DNA of 64,000 nucleotides from NCBI RefSeq assembly GCF_947501225.1, contig NZ_CANMUW010000010.1, forward strand, positions 62,001 through 126,000, given 5' to 3'. This document shows, piece by piece, positions 43,895 to 53,496 of this stretch. The notes beneath the pieces are model-generated. The model was not told where the DNA came from, ran no database searches, and saw only the letters and a list, made by a program, of their open reading frames with translations. The position numbers and the translations under genes are program-made. Source of the DNA: an uncultured Shewanella sp. GTDB taxonomy: Bacteria; Pseudomonadota; Gammaproteobacteria; Enterobacterales; Shewanellaceae. Position 1 is the stretch's first letter; the number at the start of each line of letters is the position of its first letter.

Positions 43895-44869
43895 TTATGT
43901 TTATATTTAAGTTGTTCACAGTTTAGTTAGATTCATGATTTTTTATTTTTATCTTGGCTTATATTGTGCTCTAGGGGTTTTAAGTGCGTTGACAGCCTGT
44001 TGTTTGATGCTGTTAATATTATTTAATTTTTGGCTTGTTTGAGTTTATATTGTTATTAATTAATTTGTTTCTAGATTGATGGGGGGGGAATTGGGGTGGA
44101 TTTATTGTTATCTATAATGAATCATTAATTTAAACTCATATTTGTTGTGATAATAGTTTTATTCTTTGATATTAAATATGAAGTGTAGATCGAAACTGCC
44201 AGCTTCTGTCTTCTAGTTTTTATTTTGCGACCTCAATTTTCAACTGCTATTTCGGTGAGCCGTCAGATTCAGTGAGGCTTAAGGGTGAACGAGCAGTGCA
44301 CTGATTGATCGTGGAGAGTAAGGAAAGGTTGTCGTTGGAATATAACCTTGTGGTGATATTGGCAAGGTGACAATGCCCTATGGAGCAATCTGTATTGCAG
44401 CACATTTTCAATGTCGTGCTTACAGAACCGTGAACACATTGATAACTGTACTCAGTCGAGGCTTTTTTAGTTCATACAAAGTGCTGGCTTTTGGTTGTCG
44501 TTCTTTGATGTTTATGAGCTTTTAAACCAATACGTTATAAGTTGATTTTGATTACCATGATTTGTACGATTTAATCAAAACTTTTGATCGTTATCACTGT
44601 TTTGATTCCTGTTAGGTATATGCTAATTACATGGTTAAAAATGAATCAAAACAGGTTCATTTGACCAACATTGTGAATGCCTTCAGGTGGGAGGACGATG
44701 AGATGAATAGGTGTGCAATTCCAATAAGATCATGCACCGGGTAAATGCTCTCATTAGGCTTCCATAAAGCAGCGACAACGACGGTCGCAGAGCTGGCGTT
44801 CACCGGAGAAGTTAACGTTTTAATCGACTTTTACTATCGACTTTTTAGTATCGTTCAAGGAAATGAGCT
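43895..44869. other. Long intergenic region within the phosphate cluster
   Basis: About 975 AT-rich bases. A run of eight G (near 44080) and the 13-base motif GATTTGTACGATT (44559-44571), also present before the OprP-like porin, are the only marks I can support. TTTTGATCGTTATCA follows at about 44583. No credible ORF; a small RNA cannot be excluded. Confidence 0.45.
44559..44571. promoter_or_regulatory. Shared motif upstream of the secreted CYTH-like/pyrophosphatase genes
   Basis: GATTTGTACGATT, identical to 39763-39775. It lies about 300 bases before the ATG at 44870. Two exact 13-base copies upstream of two transcription units of one cluster suggest shared regulation. Confidence 0.4.
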
Positions 44870-46696
44870 ATGAGATCACGTCTACTCGCACTATCTGTTC
44901 TACCCTTTGCCTTTAGCGCTATCGCTTCAAGCAGTTTAGACACGCTTTATGGCCCTGTTATGCCGCCAGCCTACATTAAGGCTTACGAAGTAAATAACCA
45001 TCATCAGATCGCGTTGAACCCCTACCTTCAAGTCGGTAATGCCGATAACCCTATCGTTCTGGACGAGGGGGAGGGTTACGTTTGGGTTATCGATAAGGAC
45101 GGCAACTTTGTTATTGCCCCTGAGGTAACCTCTCCCTGGGGGAGAAAATACAAAGAGGGCATGATGCGCATCGAAGATGGCAAGCCTAAGAAGTGGGGTT
45201 ATAAAGAGAAATATGGACACACGGCTCTGATCGGTGGCAGTAAGGCTCGCATAGGTGGTGAGCTGGAGATGGAAAACGGCCAATGGATTATCAATAATAA
45301 ATCCGGACGCTACAACAAGCGTCGTCCCGGTCGTACCGAAGAGGCACTGCATAATGCGGGGGAACTGCTGATAGCGATAGCACCACAGATCTCTGAGCTG
45401 GGTTATGAATATAAAAAAGATTATGGGCCGGCTAAACCTATCTCCTTAAGGGATATGAAGGACATAGAGTGGCATTACATGATCGATGATAAATACTTCT
45501 GGGATGCGGAAGGTAAGAAGTTGGGCAAGGCGTTCGTTGAGAAGACACCTTTCATCAACTGGCGTGCTAAGGTCAAGTTCAAAGAGGGGTTCTATATGGA
45601 TACCCAGGACCGCTTCCTCAAGAGTCAGAATGAGATTTTCCGTGTTCGTCTAGATGTCAGTAAGCCACGCAAGTCAAAGTTTACCCACAAGATGCGCTCA
45701 TGGGATGTTGCCGATTTGAAACCTATGATCAATGGCGAAGGGGAGGTGGATGTCTCTATCGGTGGCGACCAATACAGTCTGTCTACCGATGTCGGTTTTA
45801 ACTTCCTCAATTTTGACTTCTATAACGCTGACTCACAAGAGATTTTCGAATACCTGATGTTTGCGGATCGCCGTTCATACAAGCAGATGACGCCATTGAT
45901 GCGTTATGGTGCCGACAAGGTATTAAAGACCGACATCATGCGCCAATCTAAGTATAAAGGCTGGATCAATACCGGTCCCTTCGAAGGTCAGGAGGTCGAA
46001 ATTCAGATCTGGAAGAAGATCATCGAGCCCGGCAAGTTTGGTAAAGAGGGGAAGTACGGTAAGCCGTTACTGCTGGAAATTGGTTTCGAAGGCAAAACCA
46101 AGAACCGAGAGGACCTCAACAAGCTAAACAGCTGGCTCTACGGCAAGTTGAAACAGGCAGGTCTGCTGGCTGAAGATCAGTCTCAATCCAAAACTGAGAT
46201 CGCGTTTGCCGTCAGTAAGCGTTTTAACGCCAAGAAGCAGCCTAAGACTCCGGATGTCACTCCTGAGGTTAAGATTGCCGCGCTTGATGGCATCAAGACC
46301 CGTAACCTCGATGGCAGCATCAATGTGAAGACTAACGGCGTTAAGCAGACTATTGCAGGCGAGAAAGGTGTTCAGGGTGAGGTGTATCAAACGGCTTTGA
46401 ATGATGAGCCACTTTCGGTAGTCGTGTTGGGTGGTAAGGGCAACATGAAGCAGGCTTTTGCAAAAGTGGTGGGGGCTAAAGGCAAGTTGTTGGTGGCCGT
46501 AGCTCAAGGCTCCTCTTTGGATAACGCTAAAAGCCGGGCAAAGATTGCCGCTGAGTTAGACGGTGGTAATTCACTGAAAGGCTATGAGTTATTGGGTGAT
46601 ACCGCAAGAGATTACCTTAAGCCTATCATCAAGAAGAATATGGATATTAAGGCTCGCAGCAATCAGCACTACTACTGGACCGGTGTTGCAGAGTAG
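44870..46696 (+). CDS. Large secreted CYTH-like protein
   Basis: 608 residues with a Sec signal (MRSRLLALSVLPFAFSAIA). An N-terminal ~200-residue domain of unknown type includes YVWVIDKDGNFVIAPE. The middle part, about residues 225-450, is homologous to the secreted protein at 41264: GFYMDTQDRFL, FRVRLDVSKPRKSKFTHKMR, VEIQIW and EIGFEGKTKNREDLNKL align with its counterparts, including the shared KPRKSK. The C-terminal ~130 residues are a further unknown domain. AAGGA precedes the ATG. The secreted pyrophosphatase follows, so this protein may release pyrophosphate from a triphosphate or longer chain. Confidence 0.72.
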   Translation: MRSRLLALSVLPFAFSAIASSSLDTLYGPVMPPAYIKAYEVNNHHQIALNPYLQVGNADNPIVLDEGEGYVWVIDKDGNFVIAPEVTSPWGRKYKEGMMRIEDGKPKKWGYKEKYGHTALIGGSKARIGGELEMENGQWIINNKSGRYNKRRPGRTEEALHNAGELLIAIAPQISELGYEYKKDYGPAKPISLRDMKDIEWHYMIDDKYFWDAEGKKLGKAFVEKTPFINWRAKVKFKEGFYMDTQDRFLKSQNEIFRVRLDVSKPRKSKFTHKMRSWDVADLKPMINGEGEVDVSIGGDQYSLSTDVGFNFLNFDFYNADSQEIFEYLMFADRRSYKQMTPLMRYGADKVLKTDIMRQSKYKGWINTGPFEGQEVEIQIWKKIIEPGKFGKEGKYGKPLLLEIGFEGKTKNREDLNKLNSWLYGKLKQAGLLAEDQSQSKTEIAFAVSKRFNAKKQPKTPDVTPEVKIAALDGIKTRNLDGSINVKTNGVKQTIAGEKGVQGEVYQTALNDEPLSVVVLGGKGNMKQAFAKVVGAKGKLLVAVAQGSSLDNAKSRAKIAAELDGGNSLKGYELLGDTARDYLKPIIKKNMDIKARSNQHYYWTGVAE

Positions 46697-46819
46697 CTGA
46701 AATCCCAGCTCTGGGGGAGGGGGCAACCCTTCCCTATACACCAGGTATCTAAGTCCGGTCAGGCTTAAGGAGTTCGGCCGGAACTCAAATAAGAAAATAA
46801 TTAATTACGGGGAAGTATC

Positions 46820-47845
46820 ATGACTTTTCATCGTTTAACACTCGTTGCGCTATCATTAACTGCGGCCATGGCATTACCTTGTCAGAGCGCCGACCTCGAC
46901 CTTTCACTCAATGCACAGCCTATCTCATCCGATACGCTTTGGTTTGGGCACACGACCCCTGATACCGATACCATTGTTTCGGCCATCGCTGCCGCCGAAG
47001 TCTACGGTGGACAGGCCCGCAGTACGGGGAAGTTAAATAAAGAGACTCAATTTGTATTGGATCAGCTAAATGTAAAAACACCACCACTGGCCAGAAACCT
47101 GGAAAACGCCAAGGTGGCATTGGTAGATTTCAACCAGACGACACAACTGATGAAAGGGGTGGAGCAAAACAATATCCAGGCGGTGATAGACCACCATGCC
47201 CTGAGAGATAACCCTATCTCACTGTCGGCACCTATCAGCATCAATATTAAGCCCTGGGGCTCGGCGGCCACCATCATTGCCGATGATGCCCTGGATCATG
47301 GTAAGACGCTCTCAAAAACCATGTCCGGCCTACTGCTCGCGGGCATCCTGTCGGATACGCTAAACCTTAAATCAGTAACCACGACGCAACGTGACAGGGA
47401 GCTGGTTAAGACGCTTTCGGCAAAGGCAAACCTTAACCCCGATGAGTTTGCCCAGGGCATGTTCAGGGCAAAATCGGATCTGTCGGATGTCAGTGGATAT
47501 GACATAGTCGTCGGGGACTACAAGAACTATACGGTTAATGGCAAGGAGATAGGGTTTGGCGTTGCCGAAGTGCTGGACTCGAGCGAGTTGCTTGGGCGTG
47601 TAGATGAGCTGCGCGGGGCTATGGCGAAGGCACGTAAGAATCAGAAACGGGAGCAGATCTTCTTCGCTATCGTCGATATGCAGAAGAAGACCGCCTATGT
47701 AATCACCAACAGCGATAGCGAGGCTAAGACAGCCACTAAAGCCTACGGGGTGAAACAGAACAGTCAGGGCATTTTCGTGTTGGAGGACACTCTGTCCCGT
47801 AAGAGACAGATGATGCCGGCGATTAAGAGGGCGTTAGCCAATTAA
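46820..47845 (+). CDS. Secreted family II (DHH) inorganic pyrophosphatase
   Basis: 341 residues. A Sec signal peptide (MTFHRLTLVALSLTAAMALP) precedes a complete family II pyrophosphatase. The Mn ligands are all present: GHTTPDTDT (His and two Asp), LVDFNQ (Asp; the usual DHN His is Phe), IDHHAL (Asp-His-His) and GILSDTLNLKS (Asp). The C-terminal SRKRQ substrate-binding motif is kept. It hydrolyses PPi to two Pi with Mn or Co. Family members are normally cytoplasmic, so an exported one is notable. GGGGAAG precedes the ATG. Placed after the large secreted CYTH-like protein, it would complete phosphate release in the periplasm. Confidence 0.88.
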   Translation: MTFHRLTLVALSLTAAMALPCQSADLDLSLNAQPISSDTLWFGHTTPDTDTIVSAIAAAEVYGGQARSTGKLNKETQFVLDQLNVKTPPLARNLENAKVALVDFNQTTQLMKGVEQNNIQAVIDHHALRDNPISLSAPISINIKPWGSAATIIADDALDHGKTLSKTMSGLLLAGILSDTLNLKSVTTTQRDRELVKTLSAKANLNPDEFAQGMFRAKSDLSDVSGYDIVVGDYKNYTVNGKEIGFGVAEVLDSSELLGRVDELRGAMAKARKNQKREQIFFAIVDMQKKTAYVITNSDSEAKTATKAYGVKQNSQGIFVLEDTLSRKRQMMPAIKRALAN

Positions 47846-47959
47846 AATGTGGCCACATATAGTTTTTTGAGCCATCAAAAAACTGGCAGGAAAGAGTGGA
47901 TTCTGATTGCACTAAGGGTCCACCTCAAAAGTAATATCACTCCGACTCCATCTCATTGA

Positions 47960-48721
<762 letters not shown>

Positions 48722-48751
48722 TAACGCTTGCTGCTCTGCCCGCTAAATGAA

Positions 48752-48786
48752 ACAAAGCCTCGATAAATCGAGGCTTTGTGTTTTTA
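48752..48786 (+). terminator. Strong terminator after adk
   Basis: ACAAAGCCTCGAT and ATCGAGGCTTTGT (48752-48779) are perfect 13-base arms around a 2-base loop, followed by GTTTTT. It resembles the yicC terminator at 60071-60100 (both contain CGAGGCTTT), consistent with this being the DNA that lay after yicC before the island inserted. Confidence 0.85.
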
Positions 48787-48808
48787 AAGAGGTTTAGCGG
48801 AGAACTAT

Positions 48809-48829
48809 TTACTCTACGTTCTGGATCTG
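48809..48829. repeat. Left attachment site of the yicC island (attL-like)
   Basis: A 21-base sequence (TTACTCTAC...TTCTGGATCTG, with G at position 10) that repeats the last seven codons of yicC at 60138-60158 with one mismatch. It marks the left end of the genomic island. Confidence 0.75.
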
Positions 48830-48901
48830 AATATTGCTTATTGTTATTTTGCTCTTTGTTATCAGTACGTTTGTTGTTTTATGTATGTTCTTGGTTTACT
48901 C

Positions 48902-48934
48902 TGCCCACCATCGTGCCCACCATCGTGCCTACCA
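48902..48934. repeat. Tandem 12-base repeats, candidate integrase arm sites (left)
   Basis: TGCCCACCA at 48902 and 48914 and TGCCTACCA at 48926, each 12 bases apart and separated by TCG. The same nonamer recurs near the right end (59979, 60011 and 60023). Position and spacing fit integrase arm-type binding sites. Confidence 0.6.
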
Positions 48935-49135
48935 TTAGTAGAACAAAATGTGTGAAACGAATTTTCTTGAGCTTGGGGCGATGCTCTATATTGGTGGCAT
49001 TATTTCATGTGACAAGAATTTCTAGAAATTTGTTAGGTTTATCATTTAAACATCGCCAATTCATGTGTAGAATCTTGATGTGAATAGAGGTTGAAAATCA
49101 ACCATTTTCCTAACTCAACAGACAAGGAATGTTAA

Positions 49136-50257
49136 ATGCGTTTGCATACCCTGAACCCAAATCAGAAGTATTGGGTTGTACGCCCAGGCGAGAATGGGCG
49201 TTATTTTGAGCATTTTCGTGAAAATAATATTATGTGCTTAGGGCATATGGATGCAGTTCCTGTTGAGTCAGAAGGCTTTGTTGGTGCTAATAGTTTAGAG
49301 AGAATTGAAAGTGAGATTCGGGCACTAGAGAATAAGAAAAATCTCGATGACAGAGAATCAGCAAGTCAGCTATCAAAGAAATTATCTCAAGTGCGTACAT
49401 TCGTTGATGATATGTCTGTTGGTGATATTGTTTTTACCTTGGATTCAGATCGAATTTTACTTGGAACTATTAAATCCCAAGCCTTTGTTGATACAACGCC
49501 TCTTCGAGGTGCTGAAAGTAGAAGAGCTTCAGCGACCTTTTTGAATTATAAACTTCGACGATTCGTTGAGTGGGAGTTTCCTAAGCCGAGGCAAGGTATC
49601 CCATTGGTGGTTCGTGTTAGTTTGGCAGCTAATCAAACAGTTTTTTCTCTAGAAAATCATAAGTTGATGCTAAATCACTGGCTATTTAGTATGTTTCAGT
49701 TAGATGAAAAAATATATTTTTCTACTAAGTTGTCAGAAGATGAAGGGATAAGTCAGTTTCATGTGACTGAGTTTCAAAGGATGATTCAAAAGCTTGAGTT
49801 GCTTTCAGGGCTTATACAGTCAGGAGAAATTAATAATGATAGTATTTTGGATGACACCCTAGTAAATAGAGTTGAATCTGAGTATGTCGTCAAAGGTTTA
49901 AAAGCAGAGTTTACGCTCACTACTAAAAATGTGTTTATGTCTCCTGGAAATATTTGGAGTGAAATGAATGCGGATAAAACAAGAGCTGCAATCTTTTCGA
50001 TGCTACTTTCCACATTTTTTTCAACAAGTGTTGATGCGGAAGAATATGTAGCTTTAAGTGAAGATGTTAGAAATGTTACGCTCAAGGTTGCTGAGAAATT
50101 TAATGAACATTCTAAGTTTGATATTTTTAAATCTTCCATTGGTGCGAGTTTGGATAAACCAAATAAAGGCATTCCTGCTATAAAAGTTACTAGTAAAATC
50201 CCAGAGAACGAAATTATTTTTCCAGAGGATAATGAAGAGGGGGTTACCGGGTTATGA
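49136..50257 (+). CDS. Unknown protein with an EVE-like N-terminal region, possible defence sensor
   Basis: 373 residues, cytoplasmic. The opening YWVVRPGENGRYFEHFRENN followed by CLGHMD resembles the 'W-x-V-R-x-G...F...IxxxG' start of EVE-like/PUA-fold domains that read modified bases in restriction-type systems. The N-terminal ~150 residues also have GDIVFTLDSDRILLGTIKS, in keeping with that fold. The remaining ~220 residues are helical and unrecognised. The gene overlaps the next by four bases (ATGA), making a coupled two-gene unit at the left end of the island, a typical place for anti-phage cargo. Function is inference. Confidence 0.6.
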   Translation: MRLHTLNPNQKYWVVRPGENGRYFEHFRENNIMCLGHMDAVPVESEGFVGANSLERIESEIRALENKKNLDDRESASQLSKKLSQVRTFVDDMSVGDIVFTLDSDRILLGTIKSQAFVDTTPLRGAESRRASATFLNYKLRRFVEWEFPKPRQGIPLVVRVSLAANQTVFSLENHKLMLNHWLFSMFQLDEKIYFSTKLSEDEGISQFHVTEFQRMIQKLELLSGLIQSGEINNDSILDDTLVNRVESEYVVKGLKAEFTLTTKNVFMSPGNIWSEMNADKTRAAIFSMLLSTFFSTSVDAEEYVALSEDVRNVTLKVAEKFNEHSKFDIFKSSIGASLDKPNKGIPAIKVTSKIPENEIIFPEDNEEGVTGL

Positions 50258-50967
50258 TTGCTTTAATAGCATTAGTTCTAGTATTACTAGTCCTAGCTGT
50301 TTATATAGCGGTTGTAAAAAAACTAGGGGCGCAGGGGGAAAAATACTCTGCATTTGCTTCAGCATTTCAACATCTGTTTGTTGTTATTTCAATAATATTC
50401 ACTGCAGCTTGGACATTGCAAACTTTCGATGTTTTAAACCAAAAAGAAAAGGCGGAGGCTGACTTAAAAGAGTTGCAAGAAAGAATTAATAATACTGAAT
50501 CAACAAATATAATAATTGATACTCAAGTCGTTGATTATGTAGTTAATAAGGAAAGGGAACGAGGCGTTATCATTGATGTAACAATAAAAAATCAAGGTAA
50601 ATCAAAAGTATCATTTGATCTTTCTAATTCGCCATTAAAAATATACCAAGTTGAAGCTTCTGGAGTAAAAATAGGTAGTAAAGAGGTACTTAAACCCAAA
50701 CTTTACAGGGACTTGGCTGAGTTAGGTCGAGGTGGTGCTAAACCAAAAGGCAAAAACGTTCCTATAGATAGGTGGATTTCGTTGGCCTCATCGGAAAGAA
50801 CATTGAGCTACTTTGTTACTTTAAAAGAAAGTGAAATGTATTACATAGTATTTTCTTCTAAAGCTATAGGTATGCAATCTATTGATGCGGAATGCCATGG
50901 TGAATCTGAATCAGAGTGTGATTGGTTTGTGTCAAAATATTTTTTTGTTGGTGGAAAAAATAGATAA
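50254..50967 (+). CDS. Two-helix membrane protein, partner of the preceding gene
   Basis: 237 residues, not recognised. Two membrane segments lie at residues 1-20 (MIALIALVLVLLVLAVYIAV) and about 36-55 (FVVISIIFTAAWTLQTF). A short coiled coil follows (EADLKELQERINN), then a soluble beta-rich domain with VIIDVTIKNQGKSKVSFDLSNSPLKIYQ, an immunoglobulin-like pattern. The start overlaps the stop of the upstream gene, so both are made together. A soluble sensor with a membrane partner is the layout of several abortive-infection systems, but nothing here proves it. Confidence 0.65.
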   Translation: MIALIALVLVLLVLAVYIAVVKKLGAQGEKYSAFASAFQHLFVVISIIFTAAWTLQTFDVLNQKEKAEADLKELQERINNTESTNIIIDTQVVDYVVNKERERGVIIDVTIKNQGKSKVSFDLSNSPLKIYQVEASGVKIGSKEVLKPKLYRDLAELGRGGAKPKGKNVPIDRWISLASSERTLSYFVTLKESEMYYIVFSSKAIGMQSIDAECHGESESECDWFVSKYFFVGGKNR

Positions 50968-51056
50968 CCGATTAACTGGCCAAAATGTATCTTATTCTGA
51001 AAAACAGAACTTAGATTGACTTGGTGATTTTCTACGTATATTAATCACATTTACTT

Positions 51057-51371
51057 CTACTTTTCCTTTAACTCTTTAATTTTCATATCTTTATATCCTG
51101 AGCTTTTACCTGACCCGTAATTGCCAAAAATAACAGAATCCTGTAATTTGTTAAGTATTTCATGATGCTTTTTTGTTTCTTCTAATATTGTGTCAATTTT
51201 TTCTGAAAATTTAGATTCATATGTGTCTTCTGCTTGATGTTTCAAGCTGAATTCAAGTCTAGAAGTAATCTCAGCGTTAAGGCTACGTTTATTAGCCTTA
51301 GATGCTTCCTCCAGGTCAGATTTTAATTCATGCGGAATTCTGATCCGCATTTGATGGTGCTCTCTGCTCAT
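51057..51371 (-). CDS. Arc-type ribbon-helix-helix regulator
   Basis: 104 residues. The N-terminus QMRIRIPHELKSDLEEASKANKRSLNAEITSRLEF is a typical Arc/MetJ ribbon-helix-helix: a DNA-reading beta strand then two helices. A coiled-coil tail follows (TILEETKKHHEILNKLQDS). A 37-base palindrome lies 47 bases upstream of its start and is the obvious operator. Single gene, probably autoregulated. GAGGT precedes the ATG. Confidence 0.82.
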   Translation of the reverse strand: MSREHHQMRIRIPHELKSDLEEASKANKRSLNAEITSRLEFSLKHQAEDTYESKFSEKIDTILEETKKHHEILNKLQDSVIFGNYGSGKSSGYKDMKIKELKEK

Positions 51372-51417
51372 GACTTACCTCTCATAGTTAGTCTGTCATT
51401 TTACCAAAATTTTTACT

Positions 51418-51454
51418 TGACAGCAATTGTCACACGGTGTGACAATTGCTGTCA
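51418..51454. promoter_or_regulatory. 37-base perfect palindrome, operator of the ribbon-helix-helix gene
   Basis: Two perfect 18-base arms (51418-51435 starting TGACAGCAATTGTC, and 51437-51454) with a single central base. It contains nested TTGTCACAC and GTGTGACAA and overlaps the region where the promoter of the leftward gene should be. It most likely binds the regulator as two dimers. Confidence 0.65.
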
Positions 51455-51550
51455 GTTGCGTTATTTGATGAAAGTGGGCTCTGATATTTTAATTTTTGTT
51501 GTTTTAAGTTGTTAATATGTTGGCTTTTAACTTAAAAAAAGGGGGGGAGG

Positions 51551-52660
51551 ATGCTTATAGAGAAGCTATGTAAGTCTTGTGGCAGTATGTTGAATATTTC
51601 AAATTTTTACCGTTCAAAGATTATTAAGGACGGTTTTGTTAATAAGTGCAAAAACTGTATGAAAAAACAAGCAAGTAAAAGGCATAAACATACTTGCATG
51701 CAGTGTAAGTCTGATTTTACAAGCTCTATAGCAATCTCAAAGTACTGTTCCTCTTCATGCTCTGTGAATGCTAGAAGAAAGAGGGTTGAAGTTGAATGTG
51801 CATTTTGTAAAGCCGCAATAGAAGTGATGCAATGCAAAATTAGAATGCATAAAAAGTTTTATTGCGATAAGACCTGTAAAGCAGAAAACCAAAGGCTAAT
51901 GGTCGGGAGTGCACATCATAACTACAATAGAGTTGAATATAGCTGTGATGGGTGTAATAAACTAATAGATGTTGTCCCTAACCGTATCGAAAGGCAAAAA
52001 TATATTTTCTGTTCTAAAGGTTGCTTTAAAAGTAATGTTGGTAAATTCTATTTAGGTGAGAATAATGGCAATTATATTAAGTCGATAAGTAAAATTTGTC
52101 CAGAATGCGCTCGAGACTTTGAAAGAAAACCAGGGCAGTTTGAGCATAATGTCTCATATTGCTCGAGAGAGTGTTATTTTACATCACGACGAAAACTTGA
52201 TTTAAAAATTGATAGAGTGCAGTTGACTTGCCCTTGTTGTAAACAGTTGTTCAAAAGGTTACCTTCGCAGATAAAAGGTAAAAAGAACATCTATTGCTCT
52301 AAACAATGTAAAAATGTTGACCATGGAAAAATATATTTCGGTAGTTCTCACCCTAGATTTAATGCGGAGCTGACAGATGATGAAAGGGTGGACAGAAGAA
52401 AGTCTAATGAATATTATATTTGGCGTGAGAAAGTTTACGCGCGTGATAATTATACGTGTCAATGTTGCAAAGATAATAAAGGTAAAAACTTAAATGCGCA
52501 TCATAAGTATAGTTATAGAGATAACGAAGACCTTAGGACTGTTTTGAGTAATGGTGTTACTCTCTGTAAGCGTTGTCACAGTAAATTTCATGATATATAC
52601 GGGTATGGGAATAATACAAAAGAGCAGTTTGATGTTTTTTTAAAGGTGTATGGAAACTAG
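51551..52660 (+). CDS. HNH endonuclease with tandem zinc-binding modules
   Basis: 369 residues. An N-terminal zinc ribbon (CKSCG...CKNC) is followed by five tandem modules of the form C-x2-C, about 20 residues, then (Y/F)-C-x3-C: CMQC...YCSSSC, CAFC...YCDKTC, CDGC...FCSKGC, CPEC...YCSREC, CPCC...YCSKQC. The C-terminal ~75 residues are an HNH nuclease: WREKVYARDNYTCQCC, LNAHHKYSY and TLCKRCHSKFH. The fingers probably choose the DNA or RNA target. A strong GGGGGGGAGG lies before the ATG. Could be a homing or defence nuclease. Confidence 0.82.
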   Translation: MLIEKLCKSCGSMLNISNFYRSKIIKDGFVNKCKNCMKKQASKRHKHTCMQCKSDFTSSIAISKYCSSSCSVNARRKRVEVECAFCKAAIEVMQCKIRMHKKFYCDKTCKAENQRLMVGSAHHNYNRVEYSCDGCNKLIDVVPNRIERQKYIFCSKGCFKSNVGKFYLGENNGNYIKSISKICPECARDFERKPGQFEHNVSYCSRECYFTSRRKLDLKIDRVQLTCPCCKQLFKRLPSQIKGKKNIYCSKQCKNVDHGKIYFGSSHPRFNAELTDDERVDRRKSNEYYIWREKVYARDNYTCQCCKDNKGKNLNAHHKYSYRDNEDLRTVLSNGVTLCKRCHSKFHDIYGYGNNTKEQFDVFLKVYGN

Positions 52661-53022
52661 GTGATGTGATGGGGGCTGCTCCCAATGAAAAACCTAGCAG
52701 TTCCCCTGCATGAGTAGGGCCCTTAGTTGCTTACACTTGCTTGATATATTTATATATTAGTTAGTAATAATGCTATTGAATAACTTGATGTTTGCGCTGC
52801 TTCCTTACTTTTTTTGCTCACGAACTAATGATTGAACATTCCTTTTCCTGATGGGGGCGGCCTGAAGCTGATGTTGCCAGCATCTGGATAGTTATCTGGT
52901 CGGGTCTTCTATTCATTTAGAATTGTTTTGTAACCCTCCTTATTTTTAAATAAGAAGGGTTACAGTGGCTATAGATGAGTATAACAGCTTGAGTAATTTG
53001 ATTACTTTATTCTATTGAATAG
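52661..53022. other. Intergenic region between converging genes
   Basis: About 360 bases. It holds one strong hairpin (52930-52963) and otherwise no gene or repeat that I can support. Confidence 0.45.
52930..52963. terminator. Long hairpin between converging genes
   Basis: Arms starting GTAACCCT and ending AGGGTTAC, continuing through CTTATTT/AAATAAG with one mismatch, give about 15 pairs around a 2-base loop. There is no U-run. Position between converging genes suggests a two-way terminator. Confidence 0.5.
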
Positions 53023-53469
53023 TTATATATCGCCACACTTTATCGTTAGGCTGTGATTGTTTTCATCTACAAGTTCGGTTACCAGCATAAGCTCAGATGA
53101 CAGTTGAGTATATTTTTCTTCATCCAATCTAGGCCACATATTCTTAGCTAGTTTTTCCGTTGGGAAGAAGTTGGTTGTTACCTTGTGTAATGAATTACAT
53201 TGTTCTTGTGTAAGGTATTTCGACTTACCGCTAAATGAAACTTTTAGTCCAAGCCTGTTGTTTTGCTCAATGACTGATGTGTTGTAAAAATCGAATTTGG
53301 TATTTTTAATTGAGTCACCTTTTGCTTTTTGTGTTGTAAATGCAGAAAAAATTTCCAACTGCATTTTTCCAAGATCGTACTTCGTTGCTGGTGTTTCTTT
53401 TAGTTCATCTAGCACACCAGCATTAACTGAAAATGTAGCTGCTAAAAATAGAGTTAAGAATAGTCTCAT
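53023..53469 (-). CDS. Small secreted protein of unknown function
   Basis: 148 residues with a Sec signal peptide (MRLFLTLFLAATFSVNA). The mature part has LGLKVSFSGKSKYLTQEQCNSLHKVTTNFFP and a C-terminal LTIKCGDI; its two Cys may pair. No family recognised. It follows another small secreted protein on the same strand, separated by a strong hairpin. GAGCAG upstream is a weak ribosome site. Confidence 0.65.
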   Translation of the reverse strand: MRLFLTLFLAATFSVNAGVLDELKETPATKYDLGKMQLEIFSAFTTQKAKGDSIKNTKFDFYNTSVIEQNNRLGLKVSFSGKSKYLTQEQCNSLHKVTTNFFPTEKLAKNMWPRLDEEKYTQLSSELMLVTELVDENNHSLTIKCGDI

Positions 53470-53496
53470 TTACTGCTCCAATGTTTTTAATGTAAT

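Noticed and set aside
36814..44869. PhoB boxes before the phosphate genes
   Set aside because: I looked for CTGTCAT-type direct repeats upstream of the porin, DUF47/PiT and secreted CYTH genes and found none convincing.
48778..49083. 101-residue ORF between adk and the first island gene
   Set aside because: It runs across the terminator, the att repeat and the tandem 12-base repeats, so it is a by-product of those elements.
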